DNA of 41,465 nucleotides from Defluviitaleaceae bacterium (GTDB lineage: Bacteria > Bacillota > Clostridia > Lachnospirales > UBA5962), in the NCBI GenBank assembly GCA_009780765.1, contig WQZK01000002.1, forward strand, positions 1 through 41,465. Direction: 5' to 3'. Shown here piece by piece: positions 1-7,386 of this stretch. Both the position numbers and the translations under genes were made by a program. The notes below the pieces were generated by a model. It made no database searches. It was not told the DNA's origin and saw only the letters and a program-made list of their open reading frames with translations. Position 1 is the first letter of the stretch. Each line of letters opens with the position of its first letter.

Positions 1-260
1 ACGCTCCCTCGCCAATCCACTCTACACTAGCAGGAATAGTAATGCCCAATAAATATGTCGTGTTAGCAAAAGCACCCTCGCCGATATACAGCAGCCTATC
101 GCCCAAATAACCCTCGCCAAAAAGATAGCTCGCAAGGAGGTGTTGGCAAAGGCTCCCCGCCCTATGTACTCCACAGAGGAAGGAATTAGCACTGCTCTAA
201 TCGGCATTCCCATAAATTCATACGGCATAATGTGCGTAGTGTTAGAGGAAATAATAAGGG
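1..260 (-). pseudogene. Remnant of a BspA-type LRR surface protein, frameshifted and cut by the window edge
   Basis: On the minus strand the segment encodes LRR_5 repeats of the type seen in the large surface proteins further along: IPSSVEYIGRGAFANTSL, then after a frame change IGEGAFANTTYLLGITIPAS and VEWIGEG. The frame switches near 130-140, just after the NTSL codons, so no single frame carries both repeats. Upstream of about 260 the frame continues to about 354, but the residues there do not look like a signal peptide or an LRR. I read it as a decayed or interrupted LRR gene whose 3' part lies outside the window. A sequencing error could also produce the frame break. Confidence 0.6.
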
Positions 261-514
261 TAAAATCGTTCAAAATTGTAGCGTTGGGTCGTTGCATATA
301 AGCAAGCATTGTTTCGAGGCAATCGGGTATAAATATAAGCAAACAATACGACAAAAAATGTTATCGCCTAATGCTAATAACACTATTAAAATTACAACTA
401 TTTATAACGAATTCTATACTTAAATACATCAATGCAACTAAGTCTTGTTTATGACATAAAAAGTAACGAAGTATAATTATATATCTTAGGTAAATTTATT
501 CTACAATATAAATT

Positions 515-1891
515 CTATATGGGTTTTAGTTTTGCTGTAAAGTGGCGAAGTATCGGTGGTTCTTCGGTTATTTTATAGCCTTTTATGGTATTTACCCTTG
601 CTTTTATATTTATTAACGCTTGAGCGATTACATCTAAATGTGCTTGAGTGTAAACTCGGCGAGGTACAGCTAATCTAGCAAATTCGAATTCAGCTTTAAG
701 CTGCTCGCCGGTGTCTGGGTTGTTACCTAGCATATAACTACCAATATCACAACCACGAATGCCCGCCTCTATGTATAATTCGATAATAAGTGCTTGAGCG
801 GGAAATTCGTTATACGGAATATGTGGTAAGAATTTACCTGCATCCACAAATAAAGCATGTCCGCCCGTTGGTTTTTGATACGGAATGCCAGCTTTGTCTA
901 ATTTTGCACCTAAATATTCAATCTGACCGATTCGGTATTGTAGATAGTTTTCGTCTAAGCCCTCTTTAAGTCCAATCGCTAGTGCTTCTAAATCTCTACC
1001 GCTTAACCCGCCGTAACTAACAAAACCTTCAAATGAAATACAGCGTTGCTTTACTAACTCGGCAACTTTTTTATCCCTTACTCCAACAAGACCACCCATA
1101 TTTACAATCGCATCCTTTTTGGCACTCATTGTAAAAAAGTCGCCGCAAGCAAACATTTCTTTTACAATTTCGGCAATAGATTTTTTATTATAGTTTGCTT
1201 CCCGCTCTTTAATAAAGTAAGCGTTTTCAAAGCATCTGGCCGCATCAATTAGCACGGGGATTTTATGCTTTTTAGCAATGGAAGAAGTTTCTTTAATATT
1301 CGCCATACTAACAGGCTGACCGCCTGCAGAATTATTAGTAATTGTGATAATTATAGTGCCTATGTTTTCGCTACCTAATTCTTTGATAAGTTCAACAAGC
1401 CTAGCATTATCCATATTGCCCTTAAAGTCGTATGGAGAAGTAGTGTCTAAAGCCTCAGCTACAACGCAGTCGATAGCCCTAGCACCTGCAATCTCGACAT
1501 GTGCTCTAGTGGTATCAAAGTGCATATTGCTTATAGCGTATTTTTTATTCTTTAATAAAATCGGCAGTAGAATTTTCTCAGCTGCTCTGCCTTGATGCAC
1601 AGGCTGTATGTAGTCAAAATCAAAAATTTCGGTAGCAGATTTGATAAGTGCTCGATAGCTTTTGCTACCGGCGTACGCTTCGTCGCCCTCTAGCACACCA
1701 GCCCATTGGGTAGTACTCATAGCACCTGTTCCGCTATCTGTAAGTAAATCGATATAAACATCTTCGCTGTCTAAATTAAAAACATTATAATCAGCTTCTT
1801 TAATTTTTTTAATGCGCTCTTCTTTAGTGAGCATTTTAATAGGCTCAACGCTTTTTATCCTAAATGGTTCTGGAAAGTAAATTGTACTCAT
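515..1891 (-). CDS. tnaA: Tryptophanase (tryptophan indole-lyase)
   Basis: PLP-dependent enzyme splitting L-tryptophan into indole, pyruvate and ammonia in the cytoplasm. The protein is 458 aa from the start MSTIYFPEPFR, normal for the family, with IDLLTDSGTGAMS near the N-terminus, the SNSAGG-like motif TNNSAGGQPVS, and the PLP lysine in MSAKKDA. Three positions separate it from the sister enzyme tyrosine phenol-lyase: FDTT has Asp where that enzyme has Thr, GIRGCDIGS has Ile where it has Arg, and LRHFTAKLK has His where it has Phe. All three are tryptophanase-type. A longer in-frame start at 1963 adds 24 residues foreign to the family, so I prefer 1891. No tnaC-like leader peptide or permease gene adjoins it. 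It is divergent from the membrane protein gene at 2020. Confidence 0.95.
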   Translation of the reverse strand: MSTIYFPEPFRIKSVEPIKMLTKEERIKKIKEADYNVFNLDSEDVYIDLLTDSGTGAMSTTQWAGVLEGDEAYAGSKSYRALIKSATEIFDFDYIQPVHQGRAAEKILLPILLKNKKYAISNMHFDTTRAHVEIAGARAIDCVVAEALDTTSPYDFKGNMDNARLVELIKELGSENIGTIIITITNNSAGGQPVSMANIKETSSIAKKHKIPVLIDAARCFENAYFIKEREANYNKKSIAEIVKEMFACGDFFTMSAKKDAIVNMGGLVGVRDKKVAELVKQRCISFEGFVSYGGLSGRDLEALAIGLKEGLDENYLQYRIGQIEYLGAKLDKAGIPYQKPTGGHALFVDAGKFLPHIPYNEFPAQALIIELYIEAGIRGCDIGSYMLGNNPDTGEQLKAEFEFARLAVPRRVYTQAHLDVIAQALINIKARVNTIKGYKITEEPPILRHFTAKLKPI

Positions 1892-1898
1892 GGCTTTG

Positions 1899-1927
1899 AT
1901 TGTGGCAGATAATAGCAAAAAAGTCAA
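1899..1927 (-). promoter_or_regulatory. Candidate tnaA promoter giving a nearly leaderless transcript
   Basis: Minus strand: TTGACT (1922-1927), 17-nt spacer, CACAAT (1899-1904). Only 7 nt separate the -10 from the ATG at 1891, and no Shine-Dalgarno sequence lies before that ATG. The -35 is good and the -10 is weak, so this is tentative. Confidence 0.35.
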
Positions 1928-1948
1928 TTTGTTTTTTGTATAATAAAT

Positions 1949-1978
1949 TTGACAAAATGACAAAAAGTGTGTTAAAAT
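1949..1978 (+). promoter_or_regulatory. Promoter for the membrane protein/DUF368 pair
   Basis: TTGACA (1949-1954), 18-nt spacer, TAAAAT (1973-1978) on the plus strand, followed by an AGGAG at 2002-2006. A consensus -35 at good spacing makes this the likely start of the two-gene plus-strand unit 2020-4112. It overlaps the tnaA upstream region, so the divergent promoters may interfere. Confidence 0.55.
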
Positions 1979-2019
1979 AATTATTAGATTTTCAATCTTT
2001 TAGGAGACTTGTAGAAGAC

Positions 2020-3048
2020 TTGATTTTTATGACAAATAAAAACAATAAAAAAGTTAAAATTAAGCTACTTTGTGGTACCTCGTTTAAGCGGGAAATAGTG
2101 GGAATAATAGGTCTGTTTGCATTTGTTATTGGACTTGCGACATTGATGTTTTTTAGCATATTTAACGAGTGGGACGATTTAGTAAGCATCGTATTGCCTT
2201 CCATTTTAATTCCGTTAATTCTTTTTGGGATAGTGTGGACTTTTGCTCGTGTTTATGCTAGAAATATAGTTGTTGATTATGCTACTCAAGAAGTTTTAGT
2301 ACATAAAGGGGTTTTTCATTCTGGGTTTTTCCCTAAGAAAAAATACAAAATCCCACTAGCTTCAATTGTGTCAATTCGCTATAAACTTTACGAGGATTTT
2401 CATATAATAGAGGGGCGCCAAAGTACAGGAAGAGAACGCACTTTTACTAGATTGGATAAAAAATCAGGAACTTGGCGTATGGATAGACACGCGATAAAAT
2501 TTATTTTAGATAGTGGCGAAGAAATAACCTGTTGTGGGTACGCTAACACAAGAGAAAAAGATGCAAGCGGTAAATGGATAAACATAACTGGCAAAAAAAC
2601 AAAAGAGGTAATCAACAAACTAAGCGATTTATTAGAAACTTGGCAAATTAGAAATAGCATTTGCCACGAAAAAAGAGCAACAGATAACAAGCCAGAGGTT
2701 ATAGATAGCGATAAAGACGAATGCGAGCTTTTAGCAAAAATTAAGGAAGATAAAGCTAGGCGAAAAAAGCAGGCTCTTATAGTTTATATTATTGGTGCTT
2801 TGGTAATTATCGGTGGTATCTTAATTATTGTATTTGGAATTCTTAATGAAGAGTGGGGTAACGGTGGTGTTTCTGCACTTGGCGGAATAGTCATAGTGAT
2901 AGGATTAGCTTTAATGCTTGGTGCAAGGTGGCATAGTAATATTTGTGCTGTATGTAAAGAATGCAAGAAGGGTGTTATGGAGCCAGAGGGCGATTTAAGA
3001 TACAAATGTAGTAACTGTGGCAGAATAACACTAGAGCAGTTGGGATAA
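2020..3048 (+). CDS. Membrane protein with PH-like middle domain and C-terminal zinc ribbon, function unknown
   Basis: 342 aa if the TTG at 2020 is used, 339 aa from ATG 2029; the AGGAG at 2002 fits TTG slightly better. Order of parts: basic N-terminus, two hydrophobic helices (about 25-85), a soluble part of about 110 aa beginning ARNIVVDYATQEVLVHKGVF that resembles bacterial PH-like membrane domains, a charged stretch, two more helices (about 250-300), and a four-cysteine zinc ribbon CAVCKECKKG/YKCSNCG at the end. I do not recognise a named family. It lies 8 bp upstream of the DUF368 gene, so the two are probably co-transcribed, which suggests an envelope role. Confidence 0.7.
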   Translation: MIFMTNKNNKKVKIKLLCGTSFKREIVGIIGLFAFVIGLATLMFFSIFNEWDDLVSIVLPSILIPLILFGIVWTFARVYARNIVVDYATQEVLVHKGVFHSGFFPKKKYKIPLASIVSIRYKLYEDFHIIEGRQSTGRERTFTRLDKKSGTWRMDRHAIKFILDSGEEITCCGYANTREKDASGKWINITGKKTKEVINKLSDLLETWQIRNSICHEKRATDNKPEVIDSDKDECELLAKIKEDKARRKKQALIVYIIGALVIIGGILIIVFGILNEEWGNGGVSALGGIVIVIGLALMLGARWHSNICAVCKECKKGVMEPEGDLRYKCSNCGRITLEQLG

Positions 3049-3056
3049 AAAGACCT

Positions 3057-4112
3057 TTGCAAAAAAGCGTTAAAAAAACTATCGTGGATAGCATAATAAA
3101 CTTCTTTAAGGGAGTGCTTGTGGGGATTGTAAACATTATGCCTGGCTTTAGTAGCGGTACGATGCTCATTTTATGCGGAATTTACGAGCCACTTTTAGAT
3201 AATGTTACAGGTCTTATAAAAAGCAAAAAACAATTTGTAAAAGGAATTATTTTTTTACTGCCTATAGCACTTGGAGTACTTGTGGGTATTTTTGCTTTTG
3301 CACAAATTTTAAGTTTTTTATTAGAACGGTTTTCATTGCCGACTTATGCGTTGTTTGCCGGATTAGTTTTGGGCAGTATTCCAATGATTGTATTGATGGT
3401 TTATACAATACGCAACGCACAACGCACAACGCACAATAAAAAAATTGAGAATGAAAGAGTTGAAGATGAAATTTTAGAAACAACTGTAGGGGACGCACTC
3501 TTGGGCGTCCCGCAAATAAATGACGATATTCAAAAAGAAACTTCGCCTCTAAAATTAAATAAATTTGAGTTGTGGCACTTAATTCCTATAGTTTTAGCAT
3601 GTGTGTTAGTTATAGGCTTTGCGGTACTACAAAGATTTACCCCTACCCCAGATGGTAATGGAGAAGATTTATCATTTATAGTAGGACTCATTATAGTAAT
3701 CTCGGGAATAGTCAGCGGTATAGCCGTTATAGTGCCAGGTCTTAGCGGAGCGCTTATGCTTATTCTAATGGGACAATATACAACTATTCTTAGTGCAATT
3801 AGTTTATCAGAATTTGAAATATCTAATATTCCTATAATATTGCTGTTTATTTTAGGTGTGGCTATAGGGCTTATTGTCGCTGTTTTTGGAGTAAGGTTTT
3901 TACTAAAACGCTTTAGAATAATTTCGTATTTAGCAATAATCGGCTTTTTAGTAGGCTCGGTAGCAAGCATTTTTATCTTAACTGAAACCTATTATTCAGC
4001 CACCAACACACTAGGTATAGCTGTAGCAGTGATACTATTTATTGTAGGTGCCGTAGCATCTTTTATGCTATCTAACCTAAATATCCTAAAAAAAAGTAAA
4101 AATCGTTCCTGA
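3057..4112 (+). CDS. DUF368 polytopic membrane protein, probable undecaprenyl-phosphate translocase (PopT type)
   Basis: Matches DUF368 by KGVLVGIVNIMPGFSSGTM and its second-half echo VSGIAVIVPGLSGALMLIL, each preceding a run of helices; about 8-9 membrane segments. DUF368 proteins have been shown in other bacteria to return undecaprenyl phosphate to the inner leaflet for reuse in wall synthesis. The cytosolic or loop region at about residues 119-168 is unusually long and low in complexity. It is built from three AACGCAC DNA repeats and one copy of the GGGACGC palindrome, both read in frame. The start is uncertain: TTG 3057 has no convincing ribosome site and GTG 3084 is an alternative. uppP, which acts in the same lipid cycle, is at 38368 and carries the same palindrome. 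Confidence 0.85.
   Translation: MQKSVKKTIVDSIINFFKGVLVGIVNIMPGFSSGTMLILCGIYEPLLDNVTGLIKSKKQFVKGIIFLLPIALGVLVGIFAFAQILSFLLERFSLPTYALFAGLVLGSIPMIVLMVYTIRNAQRTTHNKKIENERVEDEILETTVGDALLGVPQINDDIQKETSPLKLNKFELWHLIPIVLACVLVIGFAVLQRFTPTPDGNGEDLSFIVGLIIVISGIVSGIAVIVPGLSGALMLILMGQYTTILSAISLSEFEISNIPIILLFILGVAIGLIVAVFGVRFLLKRFRIISYLAIIGFLVGSVASIFILTETYYSATNTLGIAVAVILFIVGAVASFMLSNLNILKKSKNRS
3414..3434 (+). repeat. Three tandem AACGCAC heptamers inside the DUF368 gene
   Basis: AACGCAC occurs three times in succession (3414, 3421, 3428) with a partial unit before it. Seven is not a multiple of three, so loss or gain of one unit would shift the reading frame. The present number keeps it open and encodes NAQRTTH. 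Confidence 0.8.
3485..3518 (+). repeat. GGGACGC palindromic element, copy 1, in frame in the DUF368 gene
   Basis: Core arms GGGACGC (3490-3496) and GCGTCCC (3505-3511) around an 8-nt loop, preceded by TGTAG. Translated in frame as VGDALLGVPQ. The core is identical to the copies at 38341 and 39703 and near-identical to the one at 38775. Confidence 0.85.
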
Positions 4113-4218
4113 AAAGATTAAAAATTACATTTGACACGACTCAATGTTTTTGATATTATACTCTAGTTCTCTTCGCAAAATTGCTTTGTAGCAAATATAA
4201 TCTTTCTATTTAATATTT

Positions 4219-4311
4219 GGAGTGGTACCCAAGCGGCTCAAGGGGCTCCCCTGCTAAGGGAGTAGGCTGGATAAAACTGGCGCGGGGGTTCAAATCCCCC
4301 CCACTCCGCCA
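4219..4311 (+). tRNA. tRNA-Ser (anticodon GCU)
   Basis: Acceptor stem GGAGTGG/CCACTCC with discriminator G and encoded CCA. The anticodon stem CTCCC/GGGAG holds the loop CTGCTAA, giving anticodon GCT. There is a long class II variable arm, and the T arm contains GGTTCAAATCC. It reads AGC/AGU serine codons. The 3' end is the left boundary of an apparent insertion: a 14-bp repeat of it lies at 7293. Confidence 0.95.
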
Positions 4312-4313
4312 AA
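4300..4313 (+). repeat. Candidate att repeat, tRNA-Ser side
   Basis: CCCACTCCGCCAAA at the tRNA 3' end is repeated exactly at 7293-7306 in the same direction. tRNA-gene 3' ends are common integration sites, and the intact tRNA lies on this side. Confidence 0.55.
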
Positions 4314-4315
4314 TT

Positions 4316-4343
4316 GGCTTTCGTTTAATCGAGAGCCTTTTTT
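4316..4343 (+). terminator. Rho-independent terminator after tRNA-Ser
   Basis: GGCTTTCG (4316-4323), loop TTTAAT, CGAGAGCC (4330-4337), then TTTTTTG. The hairpin has one G-T pair and sits directly behind the tRNA CCA. Confidence 0.8.
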
Positions 4344-4344
4344 G

Positions 4345-4590
4345 TTAGACTGATAAACACGCTTAAAGCACTGTGTAACTGATTTGGAAACTAGGGGGTG
4401 CAAGATTTTTGCTCAATTTTTGTCCGAACCTCAAAGCCTATCCCAAAAAAGCCAAAAAATATTTCCAAAGAGAATTTAGTGATTTGTACAGGGTAAAACA
4501 AGATAAAAAGAGCATGATTTTTAGCAGTAAAAAAGCAAACTCCCTCAACAAAGCATCCAGTAACCCTTACATGACAGAGGCGAGTTGAAC
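4345..4590. other. Gene-poor stretch with one short open frame of unknown status
   Basis: About 245 bp between the tRNA terminator and the HNH gene. On the plus strand a frame with no ATG at its beginning runs from about 4372 to 4561 and ends AYPKKAKKYF...YMTEAS. Its composition is protein-like, so it may be the 3' relic of a gene lost during insertion. I cannot match it to a family, and I see no RNA gene or regulatory element here. Confidence 0.3.
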
Positions 4591-5754
4591 CTACATTACT
4601 TCTTTTGCTATTTCTAGCAATTTTAATTTATCATCTTCTAAATCTAACACATGCATTTTTCTATGACAATTTGCACAAAGAGCAACTGTATTTTGGATAG
4701 TGTCTTCGCCACCTTTGGAAAGCCAACAAATGTGATGACTTTCCAAATATGGCTCTCCACTTTTCTTATCAAAAGGTGCTTTGCTTTTGCATAATTGGCA
4801 AATACCATTGGCTCTGCGAAAAGCATATTCTGCAATATTAGCATCTCGATAATATACTGTTGTTGTTACTTTTTGCGTAGGTGGAGTTTTTTGTTCTGCA
4901 CTTAAAGCTCTTTTTTGAAGCTCTGTATTTGGTAGCTTCTTAGCTATTTTTTCTCTTTTTTTGTAATTTGAATTAGCATTCTCTAAAGTTCCAGTTTGAT
5001 TTATTAATAGTTTCCAAATGCCAGATCCTTTTCCTCCAGCAGGCTCCACAGTCGGATAATCTGTTCCTTGAGAATAGAGATCTCGACTTGCCATTGTTTG
5101 CAACTCCTTTCTAACAGTATTTTCAGGAGTCTTTGAATTTGACAAATCATAAAAATCATAATCTAAAATAGTTTGCACAATATCAAAATCTCTTCCTTCA
5201 CCTATTATTTCTAAAGCGGCTGTGATAGCCTCTTTCCAAGTGCTTTTTCTTATGCTATAAAAGATTTTTTCCTTAACAAAACCTGACAGTTTTATCCCTT
5301 TTGAAACTTCAGTAGCATATGAGTCATGCAACCCTGCAGCCATAACAATTGAGGCAGCAGATATCTTTACTTTCTTTATATGCTTTGCATAGCGAATCCC
5401 AAACAAATGAATCATTGTAACCGCTTCGCCCTCTGAAGCAGAATTATACATGTTTTTTAACTTGCTGCTCAACTCTTCCTTAGAAAGGGTTTCTTCAAGT
5501 TCTGTTTCCTCACTTTGAGCAGATTTATCTACTTCTTCAACATAATTTGCTAGATTGATTCCTTTACTTATCTCAACACTATAATTACTACTAATTCCAG
5601 CATTTTTTACAATCTCGTGTATGCTTAAAGAATCAACTTGCAAATCTTTAGAGTATCTTATTCCAAATAAATGTATCATAGCAACTTGACTACGAGAATC
5701 TATTCCGCTTTCATACATTTCTTTTAAAAATAAAGACAATTTGTCTTTTGTCAT
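4591..5754 (-). CDS. HNH nuclease with duplicated N-terminal module and winged-helix middle domain
   Basis: 387 aa. Two tandem repeats of about 65 aa form the N-terminus (about 8-73 and 95-160), both containing MIHLFGIRY and ending SKGI.L..(Y/F)V. A winged-helix-like region follows (about 170-255, with TWKEAITAALEIIGEGRDF and TPENTVRKELQ), resembling the HARE-type domains found in restriction systems. The C-terminal HNH domain has CQLC, ESHH, the Asn of QNTVALC, and CANCHRKMH, so its metal and catalytic residues are present. The HNH part is closest to McrA-like restriction nucleases. A ribosome site AAGGAGG lies inside the end of the upstream ATPase gene, one base separates the ORFs, and the two are surely co-translated. 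A defence role is inferred. Confidence 0.8.
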   Translation of the reverse strand: MTKDKLSLFLKEMYESGIDSRSQVAMIHLFGIRYSKDLQVDSLSIHEIVKNAGISSNYSVEISKGINLANYVEEVDKSAQSEETELEETLSKEELSSKLKNMYNSASEGEAVTMIHLFGIRYAKHIKKVKISAASIVMAAGLHDSYATEVSKGIKLSGFVKEKIFYSIRKSTWKEAITAALEIIGEGRDFDIVQTILDYDFYDLSNSKTPENTVRKELQTMASRDLYSQGTDYPTVEPAGGKGSGIWKLLINQTGTLENANSNYKKREKIAKKLPNTELQKRALSAEQKTPPTQKVTTTVYYRDANIAEYAFRRANGICQLCKSKAPFDKKSGEPYLESHHICWLSKGGEDTIQNTVALCANCHRKMHVLDLEDDKLKLLEIAKEVM

Positions 5755-5755
5755 A

Positions 5756-7054
5756 TTACAAAACCTCCTTCAATAAAAAGTCTTTTAGGTGGATGCCAAC
5801 TACTCCGTTTTTATTTTCTTGCCAGTACTTATCTAAGGTTACTACATATTTTGGGTAGTTGTCCTTAATGTCTAATAAAGGATTAAATTCTCTGTCTATA
5901 ACTTCGTTGCTAGAAAATGCTGTGCAGACTTGAACATAGATTTTTTCGCTTAATTTTTCGGCAACAAAGTCTATTTCTCTATTATCGTCTTTGCCCATTT
6001 TACCTACATAAACTTTGTATCCTCGTCTTATAAGCTCGTTATAAACAATGTTTTCTAAAATGCCAGGCAAGTTAGTTCGCTTAAAGCCACCTATAGTATA
6101 TTGGAGTGAATGATCAGCTAGATAATATTTATCGTTACTTTTTAATAGCTCTTTGCCCTTAATATCATAGCGAGAGACTTTTCTTATAATGCAAGCATTT
6201 TCTAGGTATCTAATATAATTACCAATCGTCTCTAAATCTCCGCTACCACTATTGCTTTTTAGATAGTCTGATATCCTTCTAAGCGTTATAAGACTGCCTA
6301 CATTATCATAAACAAAAGCGATAATTTTTTCTAGTAATGGAACATTTTTCACTTTGTTTCTTGCGACTACATCTTTTAAGACAGCAGAGGAATGTATGTC
6401 TAAAACTAGTTGTCTTGCTTGCTCTGTTGAAAATTGCGTTGTGGATAATAGAGGAAAGCCGCCAATTTGAATGTATTCATCCAAATCATCTACTACTGAA
6501 ATAGCAACTAGCTTACTCTTACTTATATCATCGGCAATATCTAGTCTTGTTTTGGGGTTAAATGCTTCAATTTCAGCCACTCTCGATTCTTGTCTAAATT
6601 TAACAAACTCCTCATACGAAAGAGGATTGATTTCAAAAGACACATATCTTCCTGCAATTAGTGTTGCAAGTTCTCCAGATAGTAATTGAGAATTAGAGCC
6701 CGTCACAAAAATATCCGTGTTTCTTAATCTTAAAGAATTAACCGCTCTCTCCCAATCCTTAACCATTTGGATTTCGTCTAAGAAAATATAATATCTTTTA
6801 TCATCTGTCATTTTATCAGTTACATAATCATGCAACTTTTTATATGTGAGAATATTGCTAAATTCAGCTTCCTCAAAGTTTGCAAATATTATATGCTGCT
6901 CGTCAGTGATTTTTAAGACTTCACCCTTTAATAGCTTCAAAATCTCTGATTTGCCGCTTCTTCGCACACCAGTTATAACTTTTATTAAATCCCTTTTATT
7001 AAAAAATCCTTTTATCCTATCCGTATAAATTTTTCTTTCTATTGGATTATTCAT
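5756..7054 (-). CDS. AAA ATPase with C-terminal DUF4143 domain
   Basis: 432 aa from ATG 7054, which has GGAGG 5 nt upstream; the earlier in-frame start at 7078 lacks one. Walker A is GVRRSGKSE, Walker B is YYIFLDEIQ, and a sensor-like FVTGSNSQLL follows, all of the AAA_14 type. The C-terminal half, starting near LLSTTQF, contains a winged helix and a DUF4143 nuclease-fold-like end with REIDFVAEK and YVQVC. Proteins of this type are widespread in bacteria and archaea and their role is poorly defined. Here it is the first gene of a two-gene unit with the HNH nuclease inside the tRNA-bounded insert. Confidence 0.85.
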   Translation of the reverse strand: MNNPIERKIYTDRIKGFFNKRDLIKVITGVRRSGKSEILKLLKGEVLKITDEQHIIFANFEEAEFSNILTYKKLHDYVTDKMTDDKRYYIFLDEIQMVKDWERAVNSLRLRNTDIFVTGSNSQLLSGELATLIAGRYVSFEINPLSYEEFVKFRQESRVAEIEAFNPKTRLDIADDISKSKLVAISVVDDLDEYIQIGGFPLLSTTQFSTEQARQLVLDIHSSAVLKDVVARNKVKNVPLLEKIIAFVYDNVGSLITLRRISDYLKSNSGSGDLETIGNYIRYLENACIIRKVSRYDIKGKELLKSNDKYYLADHSLQYTIGGFKRTNLPGILENIVYNELIRRGYKVYVGKMGKDDNREIDFVAEKLSEKIYVQVCTAFSSNEVIDREFNPLLDIKDNYPKYVVTLDKYWQENKNGVVGIHLKDFLLKEVL

Positions 7055-7292
7055 GTGCACCTCCATTTTGACGCACAATCAGTATAGCAGATTAAAAAAC
7101 CTTTTGCAAGCGTTTTGTCGGCATAATGCCAACATTTTTCTAAGAAACCTGCATTTTGTCTGGGTTTTTAATTTTTATGAGGCTATTGATATTTTAAAAA
7201 ACTCTAACTCCACTTACCCCCAATTTTTCACCCTAACACTAAAAAACACCACTTTTACACCATGAGTGATGTAGGTGAAAGTTCGAAACTAG

Positions 7293-7306
7293 CCCACTCC
7301 GCCAAA
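7293..7306 (+). repeat. Candidate att repeat, distal side of the 3-kb insert
   Basis: CCCACTCCGCCAAA, identical to tRNA-Ser positions 4300-4313 and followed at once by a strong terminator, as an original tRNA 3' end would be. No integrase gene is visible between the two repeats, so the insert would be a remnant or was moved in trans. Confidence 0.55.
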
Positions 7307-7335
7307 AAAAGCGACATCTGTGATGTCGCTTTTTT
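7304..7335. terminator. Bidirectional terminator between the insert and the pho operon
   Basis: AAAAAAGCGACATC and GATGTCGCTTTTTT flank a 4-nt loop. The A and T runs let it work in both directions. It ends the minus-strand pho operon downstream of phoR and may originally have ended a tRNA transcript. Confidence 0.85.
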
Positions 7336-7386
7336 GTTATATCTTGAGACTTTGTATCTAAAAAGAACTAATTTATTATATAGGTT

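Larger units (their letters stand above)
7055..7386. other. Intergenic end of the insert: tRNA 3'-end fragment and terminator
   Basis: About 330 bp without a gene. It holds the 14-bp tRNA repeat (7293-7306) and the hairpin 7304-7335. The stretch GTTCGAAACTAG before the repeat resembles a T-arm, but its stem does not pair, so it is not a working tRNA. The rest (7080-7270) is A/T-rich with nothing I can name. Confidence 0.5.

Noticed and set aside
515..1963. Tyrosine phenol-lyase
   Set aside because: The three positions that separate the enzymes (FDTT, DIGS, LRHF) are all of the tryptophanase type.
7270..7303. Second tRNA gene before the pho operon
   Set aside because: The T-arm-like part does not pair and no D or anticodon arm precedes it. 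Only the 3' end matches, as in an attachment site.
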